Below, one piece after another: positions 15,283-23,071 of a DNA stretch of 28,664 bases; within the stretch, counting starts at the first letter, position 1, and every line of letters starts with the position of its first letter. The translations under genes and the position numbers were made by a program. The stretch lies in contig JBBKWQ010000286.1 in NCBI GenBank assembly GCA_037969115.1, forward strand, positions 1 to 28,664, in the 5' to 3' direction. Source of the stretch: JBBKWQ01 sp037969115 (GTDB lineage Bacteria; Actinomycetota; Acidimicrobiia; Acidimicrobiales; Ilumatobacteraceae). The notes below the pieces were generated by a model that saw nothing but the letters and a program-made list of their open reading frames with translations, was not told the origin of the DNA and did no database searches.

Positions 15283-16496
15283 TCGGGCTCTCGGTCGGCG
15301 CCGATCTGTGCTGGCCGATTTGCTACGAAGAGGTGCTCAACCGCCTCGATCTGACGGTGAAGCTCGGCGGCGACTCGATTCGTTTCGACGTCGAACGCGT
15401 CACCATCGAGCCCTTCTACCTGCGACAACCCGTTCGCTACGACGTCGTGCTCGACCGTCTCACCCACTGGTACGGCACGAGCCGTGAGTGGATCAAGAAG
15501 GCGGTCCTGATGAACGGGCTGTACGTGTTCAACAACCCCTGGTCGATCCAGTCGAACGAGAAACACACGTCGTATTGCGCCATGATGCGCCTGGGCATGC
15601 CCATTCCCACGACGTGGATGGTCCCGCCGAAAGCGTACGAGCCTCAGCCCGACCTCCAGATCACGCTCGAGCGATACGCCAAGATGTTCGACCTCGCCGA
15701 GCTGGGCGCACAGGTCGGGTATCCGATGTACATCAAGCCGTACGACGGCGGTGGGTGGGCAGGCGTGAGCCGCATCGACAACGCCGACGACCTCCAGCGC
15801 CTCTACGACGACAGCGGCACGTACCTGATGCATCTGCAACAGTCGGTCGATCCACACGATCTCTTCATCCGATGCGTGGGCCTCGGACCACAGGTGCGTG
15901 TGGTGCGCTACGACGCCGGCGCACCGTTGCACGATCGCTACACCGCGGACGACGGCGATCTGCCCGACGACCAGCGCCAGCACCTCATCGACACCACGCT
16001 CACGATCAACTCGTTCTTCGGTTGCGACTTCAACTCGTGCGAGGCACTTCGTCAGGACGGCGAGTGGTTTCCGATCGACTTCGCCAACCCGTGCCCCGAT
16101 TCTCAGGTGACGTCGTTGCACTACCACTTCCCGTGGCTCATCGCGGCGAACCTACGGTGGTCGCTGTTCTGCGCGGCGACGAAGCGCCCGATGAGGCCCA
16201 ACCTCGACTGGCAGCCCTACTTCGACATCGCCGACACCGACGCCCCCTACGAGGACAAGCTCAAGGGGTATGCCGCGATCGCCCACGAGCGGCTGCAGGT
16301 CGACGAGTTCGAGGCCTTCTGTGGTGAGCATCTTGCCGATCTCGACCAGGTGTTGTGGGACTTCTTTGGTACCGAAACGGCCCGCGATGCCGTGCGTCTC
16401 AAGGTGTCCGTGCTCTATCCGGAACACGAGGTCGATCAGTTCACCGACATGTTCTGGTCGCGCATCCAGCGATGGCGCGAGGACTCGAAACCGTGA
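15261..16496 (+). CDS. ATP-grasp enzyme D, a different subfamily
   Basis: The product has 411 residues; the ATG at 15261 has GAGGGAG 5 bases upstream and lies inside the end of the esterase gene. An ATP-grasp fold is indicated by GYPMYIKPYDGGGWAGV (153-169, ATP-binding Lys159 and Gly-rich loop) and by PIDFANPCPDS (271-281), where D273 and N276 supply the magnesium-binding D-x-x-N. It lacks the HMEW and EIGxRPPG motifs of A-C, and its N-terminal part, rich in Trp and Tyr (LTHWYGTSREWIKKAVLMNG), resembles RimK/glutathione-synthetase-type ligases in layout. It therefore probably handles a different substrate or step. Its stop overlaps the next start by GTGA. Family assignment is good; function is inferred from fold only. 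Confidence 0.83.
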   Translation: MADQRRVIGLSVGADLCWPICYEEVLNRLDLTVKLGGDSIRFDVERVTIEPFYLRQPVRYDVVLDRLTHWYGTSREWIKKAVLMNGLYVFNNPWSIQSNEKHTSYCAMMRLGMPIPTTWMVPPKAYEPQPDLQITLERYAKMFDLAELGAQVGYPMYIKPYDGGGWAGVSRIDNADDLQRLYDDSGTYLMHLQQSVDPHDLFIRCVGLGPQVRVVRYDAGAPLHDRYTADDGDLPDDQRQHLIDTTLTINSFFGCDFNSCEALRQDGEWFPIDFANPCPDSQVTSLHYHFPWLIAANLRWSLFCAATKRPMRPNLDWQPYFDIADTDAPYEDKLKGYAAIAHERLQVDEFEAFCGEHLADLDQVLWDFFGTETARDAVRLKVSVLYPEHEVDQFTDMFWSRIQRWREDSKP

Positions 16497-17221
16497 CCAA
16501 GGTCGTCGACCAGTGGCATTCGCCCCACCTCGACCGTTCGGTCGAGATCGCCTGCTGGGGCGACTTCGGTACGCCCGTGCTCGTGTTTCCCACGGCTGGC
16601 GGCGATGCCGAGGAGATCGAACGTTTCCACGTGATCGATGCCTGCGCCGAACTGGTCGATGCCGGTCGCATCAAGATCTATTCGTGCGACAGCATCAACG
16701 GCCGGGCGATGCTCACGGCGGAGGGCGACAGTCAACACCTCAGCTGGATCCTGCGGCGTTTCATCGAGTTCATCGGCAACGAGCTCGTTCCGGCGATCCG
16801 CGCCGACTGTCGCAGCGACAGCATCCAGATCATCACTGCCGGGGCATCGATCGGCGCGTACAACGCACTCGCGTCGCTGTGTCGTTACCCGGATGACTTC
16901 ACCACGGCCATCTGCATGAGCGGCACCTACGATCTGGCCCGATTCATGAACGGTCCGACCAACGAACATTTCCACTGGGCATCGCCCTTGCATCATCTCG
17001 ATACGCTCGACGACGACCACATGGCGAAGCTGCGAGAGCGGTCGGTGGTGCTGGCGTGCGGTGAGGGCGCGAACGAGGACATCGGTGAGTCGTGGGCGGC
17101 GGCACATGTGCTGGGCTCGGCGGGCATACCCAATCGAGTCGACTCGTGGGGGCCCGACTGGCCGCACGACTGGCATACGTGGCGGGCGATGCTGCCGCGC
17201 TATCTGGCGGACTTGGTGTGA
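16493..17221 (+). CDS. Alpha/beta hydrolase, esterase-like
   Basis: The product has 242 residues from the GTG at 16493, which overlaps the preceding stop (GTGA). A compact alpha/beta hydrolase with nucleophile elbow TAGASIGAYNA (S119) and likely catalytic His in PDWPHDWHTW (H225 or H228). The strand-loop VLVFPTAGGDAEEIE (29-43) fits the oxyanion region of PHB-depolymerase/antigen-85-like esterases. Unlike the first hydrolase it has no N-terminal accessory domain or signal peptide. Being sandwiched between two ligase genes with overlapping codons argues for a role in the same pathway, for example removing a protecting or wrongly added acyl group or releasing the final product. It could also be a transferase using the same Ser-His machinery. 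Substrate unknown. Confidence 0.83.
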   Translation: MTKVVDQWHSPHLDRSVEIACWGDFGTPVLVFPTAGGDAEEIERFHVIDACAELVDAGRIKIYSCDSINGRAMLTAEGDSQHLSWILRRFIEFIGNELVPAIRADCRSDSIQIITAGASIGAYNALASLCRYPDDFTTAICMSGTYDLARFMNGPTNEHFHWASPLHHLDTLDDDHMAKLRERSVVLACGEGANEDIGESWAAAHVLGSAGIPNRVDSWGPDWPHDWHTWRAMLPRYLADLV

Positions 17222-17252
17222 CGGAACCACCGATCGTGAAGGGGAGCTGAGC

Positions 17253-19187
17253 GTGGGAGCCCAGACGGCAACTGGAGTCGCCGAGCGGCGTACGGCGGTG
17301 AACTGGATGTTGCGTGACGTGCATGCGCTGCAACACCTCCTCGACAGTGGTGCGTTCGAAACGGGAAACCCGCGCATCGGGGCAGAGCAGGAGTTCTTCC
17401 TGGTCGACCGTGCGTGGCAACCGTCCGCAATCGCGCTCGAACTGCTCGAGGTGATCGACGAACCGCATTTCACCACCGAGATCGGGGCGTTCAACCTCGA
17501 AGTCAACCTCGACCCGCAACCGTTCGGCGGGATGTGCTTCAGCGACATGCACCGCCAGCTCGACGACCTGCTCGCGTTGGCTCGCCGGGCGGCGCGACAG
17601 CTCGAGAACGACATCGTGCTCACGGGCATCCTGCCCACCATCCGCACGAGCACGCTCGCACTGGCGAACATGGTGCAGAACCCGCGGTACTTGGCGCTCA
17701 ACCAAGCGCTGCTCGAGATGCGCGGCGAGCACCTCGACCTGCGCATCTCGGGGGCCGACGAGCTCAACATCCGGCAGGACTCGGTCATGGCCGAGGCGTG
17801 CAACGCCAGTTTCCAGGTGCATCTCCAGGTGGCACCGGACGAGTTCGCCACCCTGTACAACGTCGCCCAGTTGTTGGCCGGGCCAACGCTGGCATGTGCC
17901 ACCAATTCTCCGATCCTGTTCGGCAAACAACTCTGGGCCGAGACCCGTATCCCGCTGTTCGAGCAGTCGGTCGACACACGTCGGTCTGCTCATCATCTCC
18001 GGCAGCGTTCCGGCCGCGTCACGTTCGGCACGCAATGGGTGAAGAACTCGGTCACCGAGTTGTTCAAAGAGGACATCACTCGGTTCCGTCCACTGCTCGC
18101 TCCCGATTCACACGACGATCCGTTCCAGGTGTTGGCCGACGGGGGGGTTCCCGATCTTGCGGCAGTCCGCTTGCACACGGGCACCGTGTGGCGCTGGAAC
18201 CGGGCGTGCTACGGCGTGATGGATGGGGTGCCACACCTGCGCATCGAGAATCGGGTGCTGCCATCGGGTCCCACCACCGCCGACGAGATGGCGAATGCGG
18301 CGCTGTGGCTGGGGCTGATGCGTTCGGTCGGCGCTCAACATCCCGAGGTCAGCCGCATGATGCAGTTCGACACTGCTCGGGCCAACTTCGTGAACGCCGC
18401 TCGTGAGGGATTGTCGTCGTCGCTGTTCTGGCTCGACGGTCGCGAACGCCCCGCTCCCGAGCTGCTCCTCGACGTGCTGTTGCCGATGGCCGTGGAAGGG
18501 CTCGCCGGTGCTGGTGTCGATTCGGCCGACAGTGAGCACTACCTCGGCATCATCGAACGCCGGGTCAAGTCGGGCTACACGGGTTCGAGGTGGCAGGTGT
18601 CGTCGATGCTCTCGATGCGCCAGCAGGGCTCGATCGGTCAGCGTCTGAACAGCCTCACAGCCGCCATCGCTGCTCGCCAGCAGGTCGGCCAGCCCGTGTC
18701 GGAGTGGACGGCGGCGAGCCTCGAAGAGGGCGGGAGCTGGGAACACAACTTCAAGACGATCGAGCAGATCATGGCCACCGAGCTCGTCACCGTGTCCGAG
18801 GACGACCCCCTCGATCTTGCTGCCAACCTGATGGACTGGAATCGTCTCCGGCAGGTGCTGGTGGAAGACACCCAAGACGGCATCATCGGCATCTTGTCGT
18901 ACCGAAGGCTGCTGCGTGTCATGGCGGCCAACTCCGACGAACGTCGCTGGGAAGACCTCTGCGTTGCCGACGTGATGCAGCGCGACCCGGTGTGCGTGCC
19001 GCCGTCGATGGTGCCGCTCCGAGCCCTCGAGATCATGCGGTCGTTCGGTGTCGGATCACTCCCCGTCGTCGACGGCGGTGTGCTGGTCGGACTCGTGACC
19101 GAGCACGACTTCATGAACATCGCCGGCATGTTGATGCTCCAACAGCTCGAGCATCCACCTGCCGTCAGCGACGACGAATCACCTTGA
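17253..19187 (+). CDS. GCS2-type carboxylate-amine ligase fused to a CBS-domain pair
   Basis: The product has 644 residues from the GTG at 17253, with AAGGGGAG 6 bases upstream. Residues about 35-480 form a glutamate-cysteine-ligase-2 fold (YbdK-like): IGAEQEFFLV (42-51, metal-binding E45/E47), TTEIGAFNLEVNLDPQP (74-90), and the TVWRWNRACYG...HLRIENRVLPSGPT region (311-341) that shapes the active site. Residues about 503-560 and 567-628 are two CBS repeats (IMATELVTVSEDDPL and VMQRDPVCVPPSM starts; SLPVVDGGVLVGLVTEHDFM end). CBS pairs bind adenosine nucleotides or SAM, so activity is probably tuned by energy or methyl-donor status. Standalone YbdK proteins are about 370 residues; the CBS fusion is unusual. 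It is last in the five-gene operon and likely makes the first gamma- or alpha-amide bond of the pathway. Confidence 0.9.
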   Translation: MGAQTATGVAERRTAVNWMLRDVHALQHLLDSGAFETGNPRIGAEQEFFLVDRAWQPSAIALELLEVIDEPHFTTEIGAFNLEVNLDPQPFGGMCFSDMHRQLDDLLALARRAARQLENDIVLTGILPTIRTSTLALANMVQNPRYLALNQALLEMRGEHLDLRISGADELNIRQDSVMAEACNASFQVHLQVAPDEFATLYNVAQLLAGPTLACATNSPILFGKQLWAETRIPLFEQSVDTRRSAHHLRQRSGRVTFGTQWVKNSVTELFKEDITRFRPLLAPDSHDDPFQVLADGGVPDLAAVRLHTGTVWRWNRACYGVMDGVPHLRIENRVLPSGPTTADEMANAALWLGLMRSVGAQHPEVSRMMQFDTARANFVNAAREGLSSSLFWLDGRERPAPELLLDVLLPMAVEGLAGAGVDSADSEHYLGIIERRVKSGYTGSRWQVSSMLSMRQQGSIGQRLNSLTAAIAARQQVGQPVSEWTAASLEEGGSWEHNFKTIEQIMATELVTVSEDDPLDLAANLMDWNRLRQVLVEDTQDGIIGILSYRRLLRVMAANSDERRWEDLCVADVMQRDPVCVPPSMVPLRALEIMRSFGVGSLPVVDGGVLVGLVTEHDFMNIAGMLMLQQLEHPPAVSDDESP

Positions 19188-19245
19188 TTGCTCGATCTGA
19201 CGATTAGCAACAAGCATGATCCATTGAGATCTATTGTTGATCGAT
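19188..19245 (+). promoter_or_regulatory. AT-rich control region of the LysR gene
   Basis: 58 bp, clearly richer in A and T than its surroundings. CAACAA (19209-19214) and TTGTTG (19234-19239) form an inverted repeat spaced by 19 bases, and CATGAT (19215-19220) recurs in the next control region as TCATGAT. LysR proteins usually autoregulate through such sites. There is no terminator-like hairpin for the upstream operon. Confidence 0.4.
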
Positions 19246-20136
19246 ATGGAACTCAAGGTTCGGCAACTCGAAGTGTTCCGTGCGGTCGTCGAGACGGGTT
19301 CGGTCACGGCAGCGGCGGTGAGACTCCATTGCACGCAGCCGGCAGTGAGCATTGCGCTGGCGAAGTTCGAGAAGGCCTCCGGGCTCACGCTGTTCGATCG
19401 CGTGCGCGGTCGGTTCGTGCCGACACCCGAAGGTGAGGCTCTGTACGCCGAAGTCGAGCGGGGTCTCGTGAGCCTCGGCCGCATCGCCAGCAAGGCGAAC
19501 GAGTTGCGCCACGGCAGGGTCGGACATCTCAGCATCGGCACCGATGGCGCGATCACGCTGGCGGCAAAGGTCGTCGCGGCGTTTCAGCAGAGTCACGGCG
19601 ACGTGACGATCGATCTGTATCTGCGTCCGTCGAAGGAGATCGTGACGTGGATCTCGAACCGCCAGCTCGACATCGGGATCGTCGAGGGCGTGGTGCAATG
19701 GCCCGGCGTTGCCTTCGAGCCCTTCTCGCAACCGTGCGTGTGCCTCGTACCGGGGGACCATCCGCTCTCCTCGATGTCGGTCATCTCTCCGTCCGACCTG
19801 GCAGGCGTTCCGCTGATCGGGATCGGCGAGCACCATCTCGTGGACATACAGCTCGCCGAGATGCTCGCACGAGAGGGGGTCAAGCCGACGAAACGGATCA
19901 ACGCCGAATACTTCGAGACGTGCAAACAACTCGTTCGCCACGGTGCCGGCGTCGCCGTCGTCGGCGTCGCCAGCCACGAAGCCGGATTGGGAGACGGGAT
20001 CGTCGCGTTGCCGTTCGACCCGGTGTTGTCGTACGACATGTCGATCGTGACGCCGGCGCGCCCCGGTCCGTCGGCGGTGGCTCGACTGTTCGTCGACGAC
20101 CTTCGTGCCGAGCTCGAGTCGATCCGCATCGACTGA
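19246..20136 (+). CDS. LysR-family transcriptional regulator
   Basis: The product has 296 residues from the ATG at 19246; an upstream TTG at 19234 is in frame but would overlap the control region. The N-terminal winged helix-turn-helix is clear: LEVFRAVVETGSVTAAAVRL, then HCTQPAVSIALAKFEKASG (8-46) and LFDRVRGRFVPTPEG (49-63), followed by the linker helix. From about 90 to 290 it has the two-lobed effector-binding domain (LSIGTDGAITLAAKVVAAFQ and LDIGIVEGVV). LysR proteins respond to a small ligand and commonly activate an adjacent gene and repress their own. It is co-oriented with the DmdA-like gene 140 bp downstream, the most likely target. Effector unknown; a methylated sulfonium or amine compound would fit the neighbour. 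Confidence 0.92.
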   Translation: MELKVRQLEVFRAVVETGSVTAAAVRLHCTQPAVSIALAKFEKASGLTLFDRVRGRFVPTPEGEALYAEVERGLVSLGRIASKANELRHGRVGHLSIGTDGAITLAAKVVAAFQQSHGDVTIDLYLRPSKEIVTWISNRQLDIGIVEGVVQWPGVAFEPFSQPCVCLVPGDHPLSSMSVISPSDLAGVPLIGIGEHHLVDIQLAEMLAREGVKPTKRINAEYFETCKQLVRHGAGVAVVGVASHEAGLGDGIVALPFDPVLSYDMSIVTPARPGPSAVARLFVDDLRAELESIRID

Positions 20137-20276
20137 ATCGTCGACACAGCAGTATTAACGATATTCATGATATGAGCACCAGAATTTACTGGTTCTGATG
20201 CGGGCGAAATCGTACGGTGGACCGGCACCCGGTACCGCAGGGATGTCGACCGGACGTACGAGCAAAGGATCACGCC
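20137..20276 (+). promoter_or_regulatory. Control region upstream of the DmdA-like gene
   Basis: The first half (20145-20200) is AT-rich in a GC-rich genome and holds the inverted repeat ACCAG-AATTTA-CTGGT, within a larger CAGAA...TTCTG repeat, plus TCATGA. These are candidate LysR or promoter sites. The second half is GC-rich and ends with AAAGGA, 7 bases before the ATG at 20277. Confidence 0.4.
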
Positions 20277-21416
20277 ATGCCCCTCGCAGAACTGTGGGTG
20301 AACACCCGCATCCGTTCCACGCCGTTCAGTGATCGGGTCGAAGCCATCGGTGTGCAGGCGTATTCGGTGTACAACCACACGTTGCTGCCGCTCATGTTCC
20401 GGTCCGTGGTCGAGGACTACCGGCATCTGAAGCAGCACGTGCAGCTGTGGGACGTGTCGTGCCAGCGCCAGGTGGAGGTGCGGGGCCCCGACGCCGAACG
20501 TCTCGTGCAACTGATGACGCCACGCGACATCTCCACGGCGACGCCCGGACGGTGCATGTACACCCCTCTCGTCGACTCGGCGGGCGGGGTGGTGAACGAT
20601 CCGGTCGTGCTCAAGCTGGCCGATGACTGGTTCTGGATCTCGATCGGTGACTCCGACGTTGGTCTTTGGGCCGACGGGTTGGCCACGGGTTTGGGGCTCG
20701 ACGTCACGATCACCGAGCCCGACGTGGCGCCGCTCGCCGTGCAGGGTCCGAAGGCTGAAGAGCTCGTCGCCCGCGTGTTCGGCACCGAGGTGCACGACAT
20801 CAAGTTCTTCCGGTTCGCCGAACTCGACTTCCACGGTCATGCACTGCGCGTCGCCCGCACGGGTTGGAGCAAGCAGGGAGGGTTCGAGATCTATCTCGAC
20901 GAACCTGCGCTCGGCGGCCGGCTCTGGGACGACCTCTGGGCTGCGGGGGAGGACCTCGAAGTCGGCGCCGGTTGCCCGAACGTGATCGAACGCATCGAGG
21001 GCGGCCTGTTGTCGTACGGAGGTGACATCACCCGTGCGAACAACCCGTACGAGTGCGGATTCGACCAGTTCTGCCAGATCGACCGGCCGATCGAGTTTCT
21101 CGGCCGACGAGCCCTCGAGCACATCGTCGAACAAGGCGGTCCCGACCGTCGCATGCGCGGCCTGCGAATCGATGCCGACGCGATGCCGCCCTGCAGGTCC
21201 GGATGGACGGTCACCGCCGACGGGGTCGACGTCGGGCGCGTTACATCGGCGGTGATGTCGCCTGACCGGGGGTGCGGCGTCGCGATCGCAACGATCGACG
21301 CGTCGCACTGGGAACCGGAAACTCGCGTCACCGTCCACTTGGACGACGACGACCGAAGCACGGCCACCGTGAGTGCGCTTCCGTTCGATACCGAGATTTC
21401 AACGGCTCCGGCCTGA
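20277..21416 (+). CDS. DmdA-like folate-dependent demethylase (GcvT/aminomethyltransferase family)
   Basis: The product has 379 residues; the ATG at 20277 has AAAGGA 7 bases upstream. The GcvT fold is recognised from HVQLWDVSCQRQVEVRGPDA (54-73), MTPRDIST, YTPLVDSAGGVVNDPVVLKL (95-114), DSDVGLWADG, ITEPDVAPLAVQGPKA (145-160), RTGWS (194-198) and IERIEGGLLSYGGDITRANNPYECGFD (239-263). From memory these track SAR11 DMSP demethylase DmdA more closely than glycine-cleavage GcvT, including the early SVYNH motif (30-34). DmdA moves a methyl from dimethylsulfoniopropionate to tetrahydrofolate. The loop after RTGWS reads KQGGFE rather than the SEKGYE that I recall for SAR11 DmdA, so another methylated substrate is possible. 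It lies behind its own LysR regulator. Family confident; substrate moderate. Confidence 0.82.
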   Translation: MPLAELWVNTRIRSTPFSDRVEAIGVQAYSVYNHTLLPLMFRSVVEDYRHLKQHVQLWDVSCQRQVEVRGPDAERLVQLMTPRDISTATPGRCMYTPLVDSAGGVVNDPVVLKLADDWFWISIGDSDVGLWADGLATGLGLDVTITEPDVAPLAVQGPKAEELVARVFGTEVHDIKFFRFAELDFHGHALRVARTGWSKQGGFEIYLDEPALGGRLWDDLWAAGEDLEVGAGCPNVIERIEGGLLSYGGDITRANNPYECGFDQFCQIDRPIEFLGRRALEHIVEQGGPDRRMRGLRIDADAMPPCRSGWTVTADGVDVGRVTSAVMSPDRGCGVAIATIDASHWEPETRVTVHLDDDDRSTATVSALPFDTEISTAPA

Positions 21417-21428
21417 CGCCTTCCAACC

Positions 21429-21451
21429 GCCGCGTCTCAACCCTGCGCGGC
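21429..21451 (+). terminator. Hairpin after the DmdA-like gene
   Basis: GCCGCG and CGCGGC form a perfect 6-bp stem with an 11-base loop, 12 bases after the stop codon. No T tract follows, so this is a weak terminator candidate. Confidence 0.35.
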
Positions 21452-21495
21452 AGCCGGAACACGCTGAGTGAGTGCAGAATCAGTAACGTGGCGCC

Positions 21496-21783
21496 ATGAG
21501 CAACGGGTCGGGCGGATATGAGATCAGGCTCCGGCGCGTTGCTTTGCGTCTGTCGCGGCGGGCTGCCGCCGAGCGGGCGGGTATCTCCGATCGCTCCTGG
21601 GGGCGGTTCGAGGAGGGCGCACCGATGAACGTGCGCAGTCTCCGCGCGATCGAGTCGGTGATCGGCCCGCTCGAGGAAGAAACGAAGTCGGAGGTCGACC
21701 TCTTGACCGAACGAGTGAGCAAGCTCGAAGAGCAGGTGCGCCGACTGTCTGCCGAGTTGGGGCTCGACTCCGGGATCAGCTGA
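21496..21783 (+). CDS. Small helix-turn-helix protein with C-terminal coiled coil
   Basis: The product has 95 residues from the ATG at 21496, without an evident ribosome-binding site. Residues about 8-60 look like a Cro/C1-type helix-turn-helix (SRRAAAERAGISDRSWGRFE, then MNVRSLRAIESVIG), ending in a family-typical helix. Residues about 60-90 are a heptad-patterned helix (EVDLLTERVSKLEEQVRRL) likely to dimerise as a coiled coil. This is a plausible small DNA-binding regulator. It is convergent with the acyl-CoA dehydrogenase gene and 79 bp after the DmdA-like gene; whether it serves either is unknown. Confidence 0.7.
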   Translation: MSNGSGGYEIRLRRVALRLSRRAAAERAGISDRSWGRFEEGAPMNVRSLRAIESVIGPLEEETKSEVDLLTERVSKLEEQVRRLSAELGLDSGIS

Positions 21784-21790
21784 ACGACAG

Positions 21791-21812
21791 GAGCCGTCGG
21801 TTCAATCGGCTC
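21791..21812. terminator. Hairpin at the end of two convergent genes
   Basis: GAGCCG and CGGCTC form a perfect 6-bp stem with a 10-base loop in the 18-bp gap between convergent genes, reaching into the last codons of the acyl-CoA dehydrogenase gene. No T tract. Confidence 0.35.
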
Positions 21813-23034
21813 GCTGGGTGCCGACTTTGAGGTCTTTGAACGGGACCTTGGTGTCGACGGAGATGTCGCGGGGGAGTCCGAGCACCCGGTCGCCGATGAT
21901 GTTGCGCTGGATCTCGTCGGTGCCGCCGGCGATGCTCGACATGAACGAACTGACCACGGCGGTCTGCAGTGTTCCCGGACCGTCGTAGTCGGCGTCGTCG
22001 TCGACGGTGACCCACGCCTGGCTCTCGGGGCCTGCCATCTCCATAGCGATCTCGCGGAAGCGCCAGGCGATGATCGAACCCGCGAGCTTGCCGAGTGAAC
22101 CGCCCGGGCCCGGCGCCTTGCCGGACGTGAGCTCGGCGCGCGTCCGCATGGCCACGAGCGACTTGGTGGTCTCCATGCAATAGATCCGCATCAACTGCTG
22201 ACGGACGACGGGGTCGTTCAGTCGCCCACTCGATTCGGCGGCTTTGAGGAGCTGACGATACATCGGCTGATTGATCTTGCCGGCGCCGGTCGTGCCGATG
22301 GCGACGCGCTCGTACATGAGCATGGCGGTGGCCTGACGCCACCCGTTGTTGTACTCGCCGATCAGCCAGTCGACCGGGATGCGCACATCGGTGAAGAACA
22401 CCTCGTTGAAGTGCCGGGCGCCGTCGATCTGGTGGATCGGACGGATCTCGACGCCTGGTGCGTCGAGGTCGACGATGAACATCGAGATGCCGGCGTGTTT
22501 GGGTTGTTCGGGATCGGTGCGGGCGATGATGATGCCGTAGTCGGATTCGTGGGCCAGTGTCGTCCACACCTTCTGCCCGTTGAGGATCCACTCGTCGCCG
22601 TCGCGGTCGGCCTTCATCTGGAGGCTGGCGACGTCGGACCCGGCACCTGGTTCCGAGAACATCTGGCACCAGAGCGTCTTGCCCGAGATGTTGTCGGGCA
22701 TGAACCGGAGCTTCTGCTCATCGGTGCCGAACTCGCTCAGCACCGGCAGGCACATGCCGTGGCTGATGATGAACTCACTCGCCATGAACGGGTAGTTCGT
22801 GGTTTCGGCGCGGTAGATGCGTTCGTGGTCGGCGGTGAGCCCGGCGCCGCCGTACTCCTTCGCGTAGGTCAGCCCGGCGAGCCCGGCGTCGTGGAGCGCA
22901 GCCTGGAACTTTCGACCGGCCGCGAGGTAGCGGCGACCGGCTTCGACCGTGTTGGCGGCGAGGAACTCGCTGACGCGGGCGCGGAAGGCTTCGGCGTCTT
23001 CGGGGTTGAGTGCAGCAGATTCGCTATCGGCCAT
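21802..23034 (-). CDS. Acyl-CoA dehydrogenase
   Basis: The product has 410 residues, an FAD-dependent enzyme that oxidises an acyl-CoA to the 2-enoyl-CoA and passes electrons to ETF. The start is ATG 23034, with GAGGAG 6 bases upstream; upstream in-frame codons lie in the operator region. Signature 1 is CQMFSEPGAGSDVAS (123-137) and signature 2 is GGTDEIQRNIIGDRVLGLPRD (370-390). In medium-chain-type enzymes a catalytic Glu precedes the GT of signature 2; here it is Gly370. Such GGT forms are common among mycobacterial FadE proteins, where the base lies elsewhere or on a partner subunit. It is divergently transcribed from a MarR gene and faces a likely operator. Substrate chain not predictable; context suggests the first step of the beta-oxidation set to the right. 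Confidence 0.92.
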   Translation of the reverse strand: MADSESAALNPEDAEAFRARVSEFLAANTVEAGRRYLAAGRKFQAALHDAGLAGLTYAKEYGGAGLTADHERIYRAETTNYPFMASEFIISHGMCLPVLSEFGTDEQKLRFMPDNISGKTLWCQMFSEPGAGSDVASLQMKADRDGDEWILNGQKVWTTLAHESDYGIIIARTDPEQPKHAGISMFIVDLDAPGVEIRPIHQIDGARHFNEVFFTDVRIPVDWLIGEYNNGWRQATAMLMYERVAIGTTGAGKINQPMYRQLLKAAESSGRLNDPVVRQQLMRIYCMETTKSLVAMRTRAELTSGKAPGPGGSLGKLAGSIIAWRFREIAMEMAGPESQAWVTVDDDADYDGPGTLQTAVVSSFMSSIAGGTDEIQRNIIGDRVLGLPRDISVDTKVPFKDLKVGTQRAD

Positions 23035-23071
23035 CGTGGCTCCTCGGTTTGCAATCCGTACGGGACAAGAA

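Noticed and set aside
12686..16127. Long minus-strand frames opposite ligase C and ligase D
   Set aside because: His/Arg/Val-rich shadow translations with no motifs, fully overlapped by well-supported ATP-grasp genes.
19593..21338. Minus-strand frame of about 580 codons opposite the LysR and DmdA-like genes
   Set aside because: It runs across two real genes and an AT-rich control region and has no recognisable domain.
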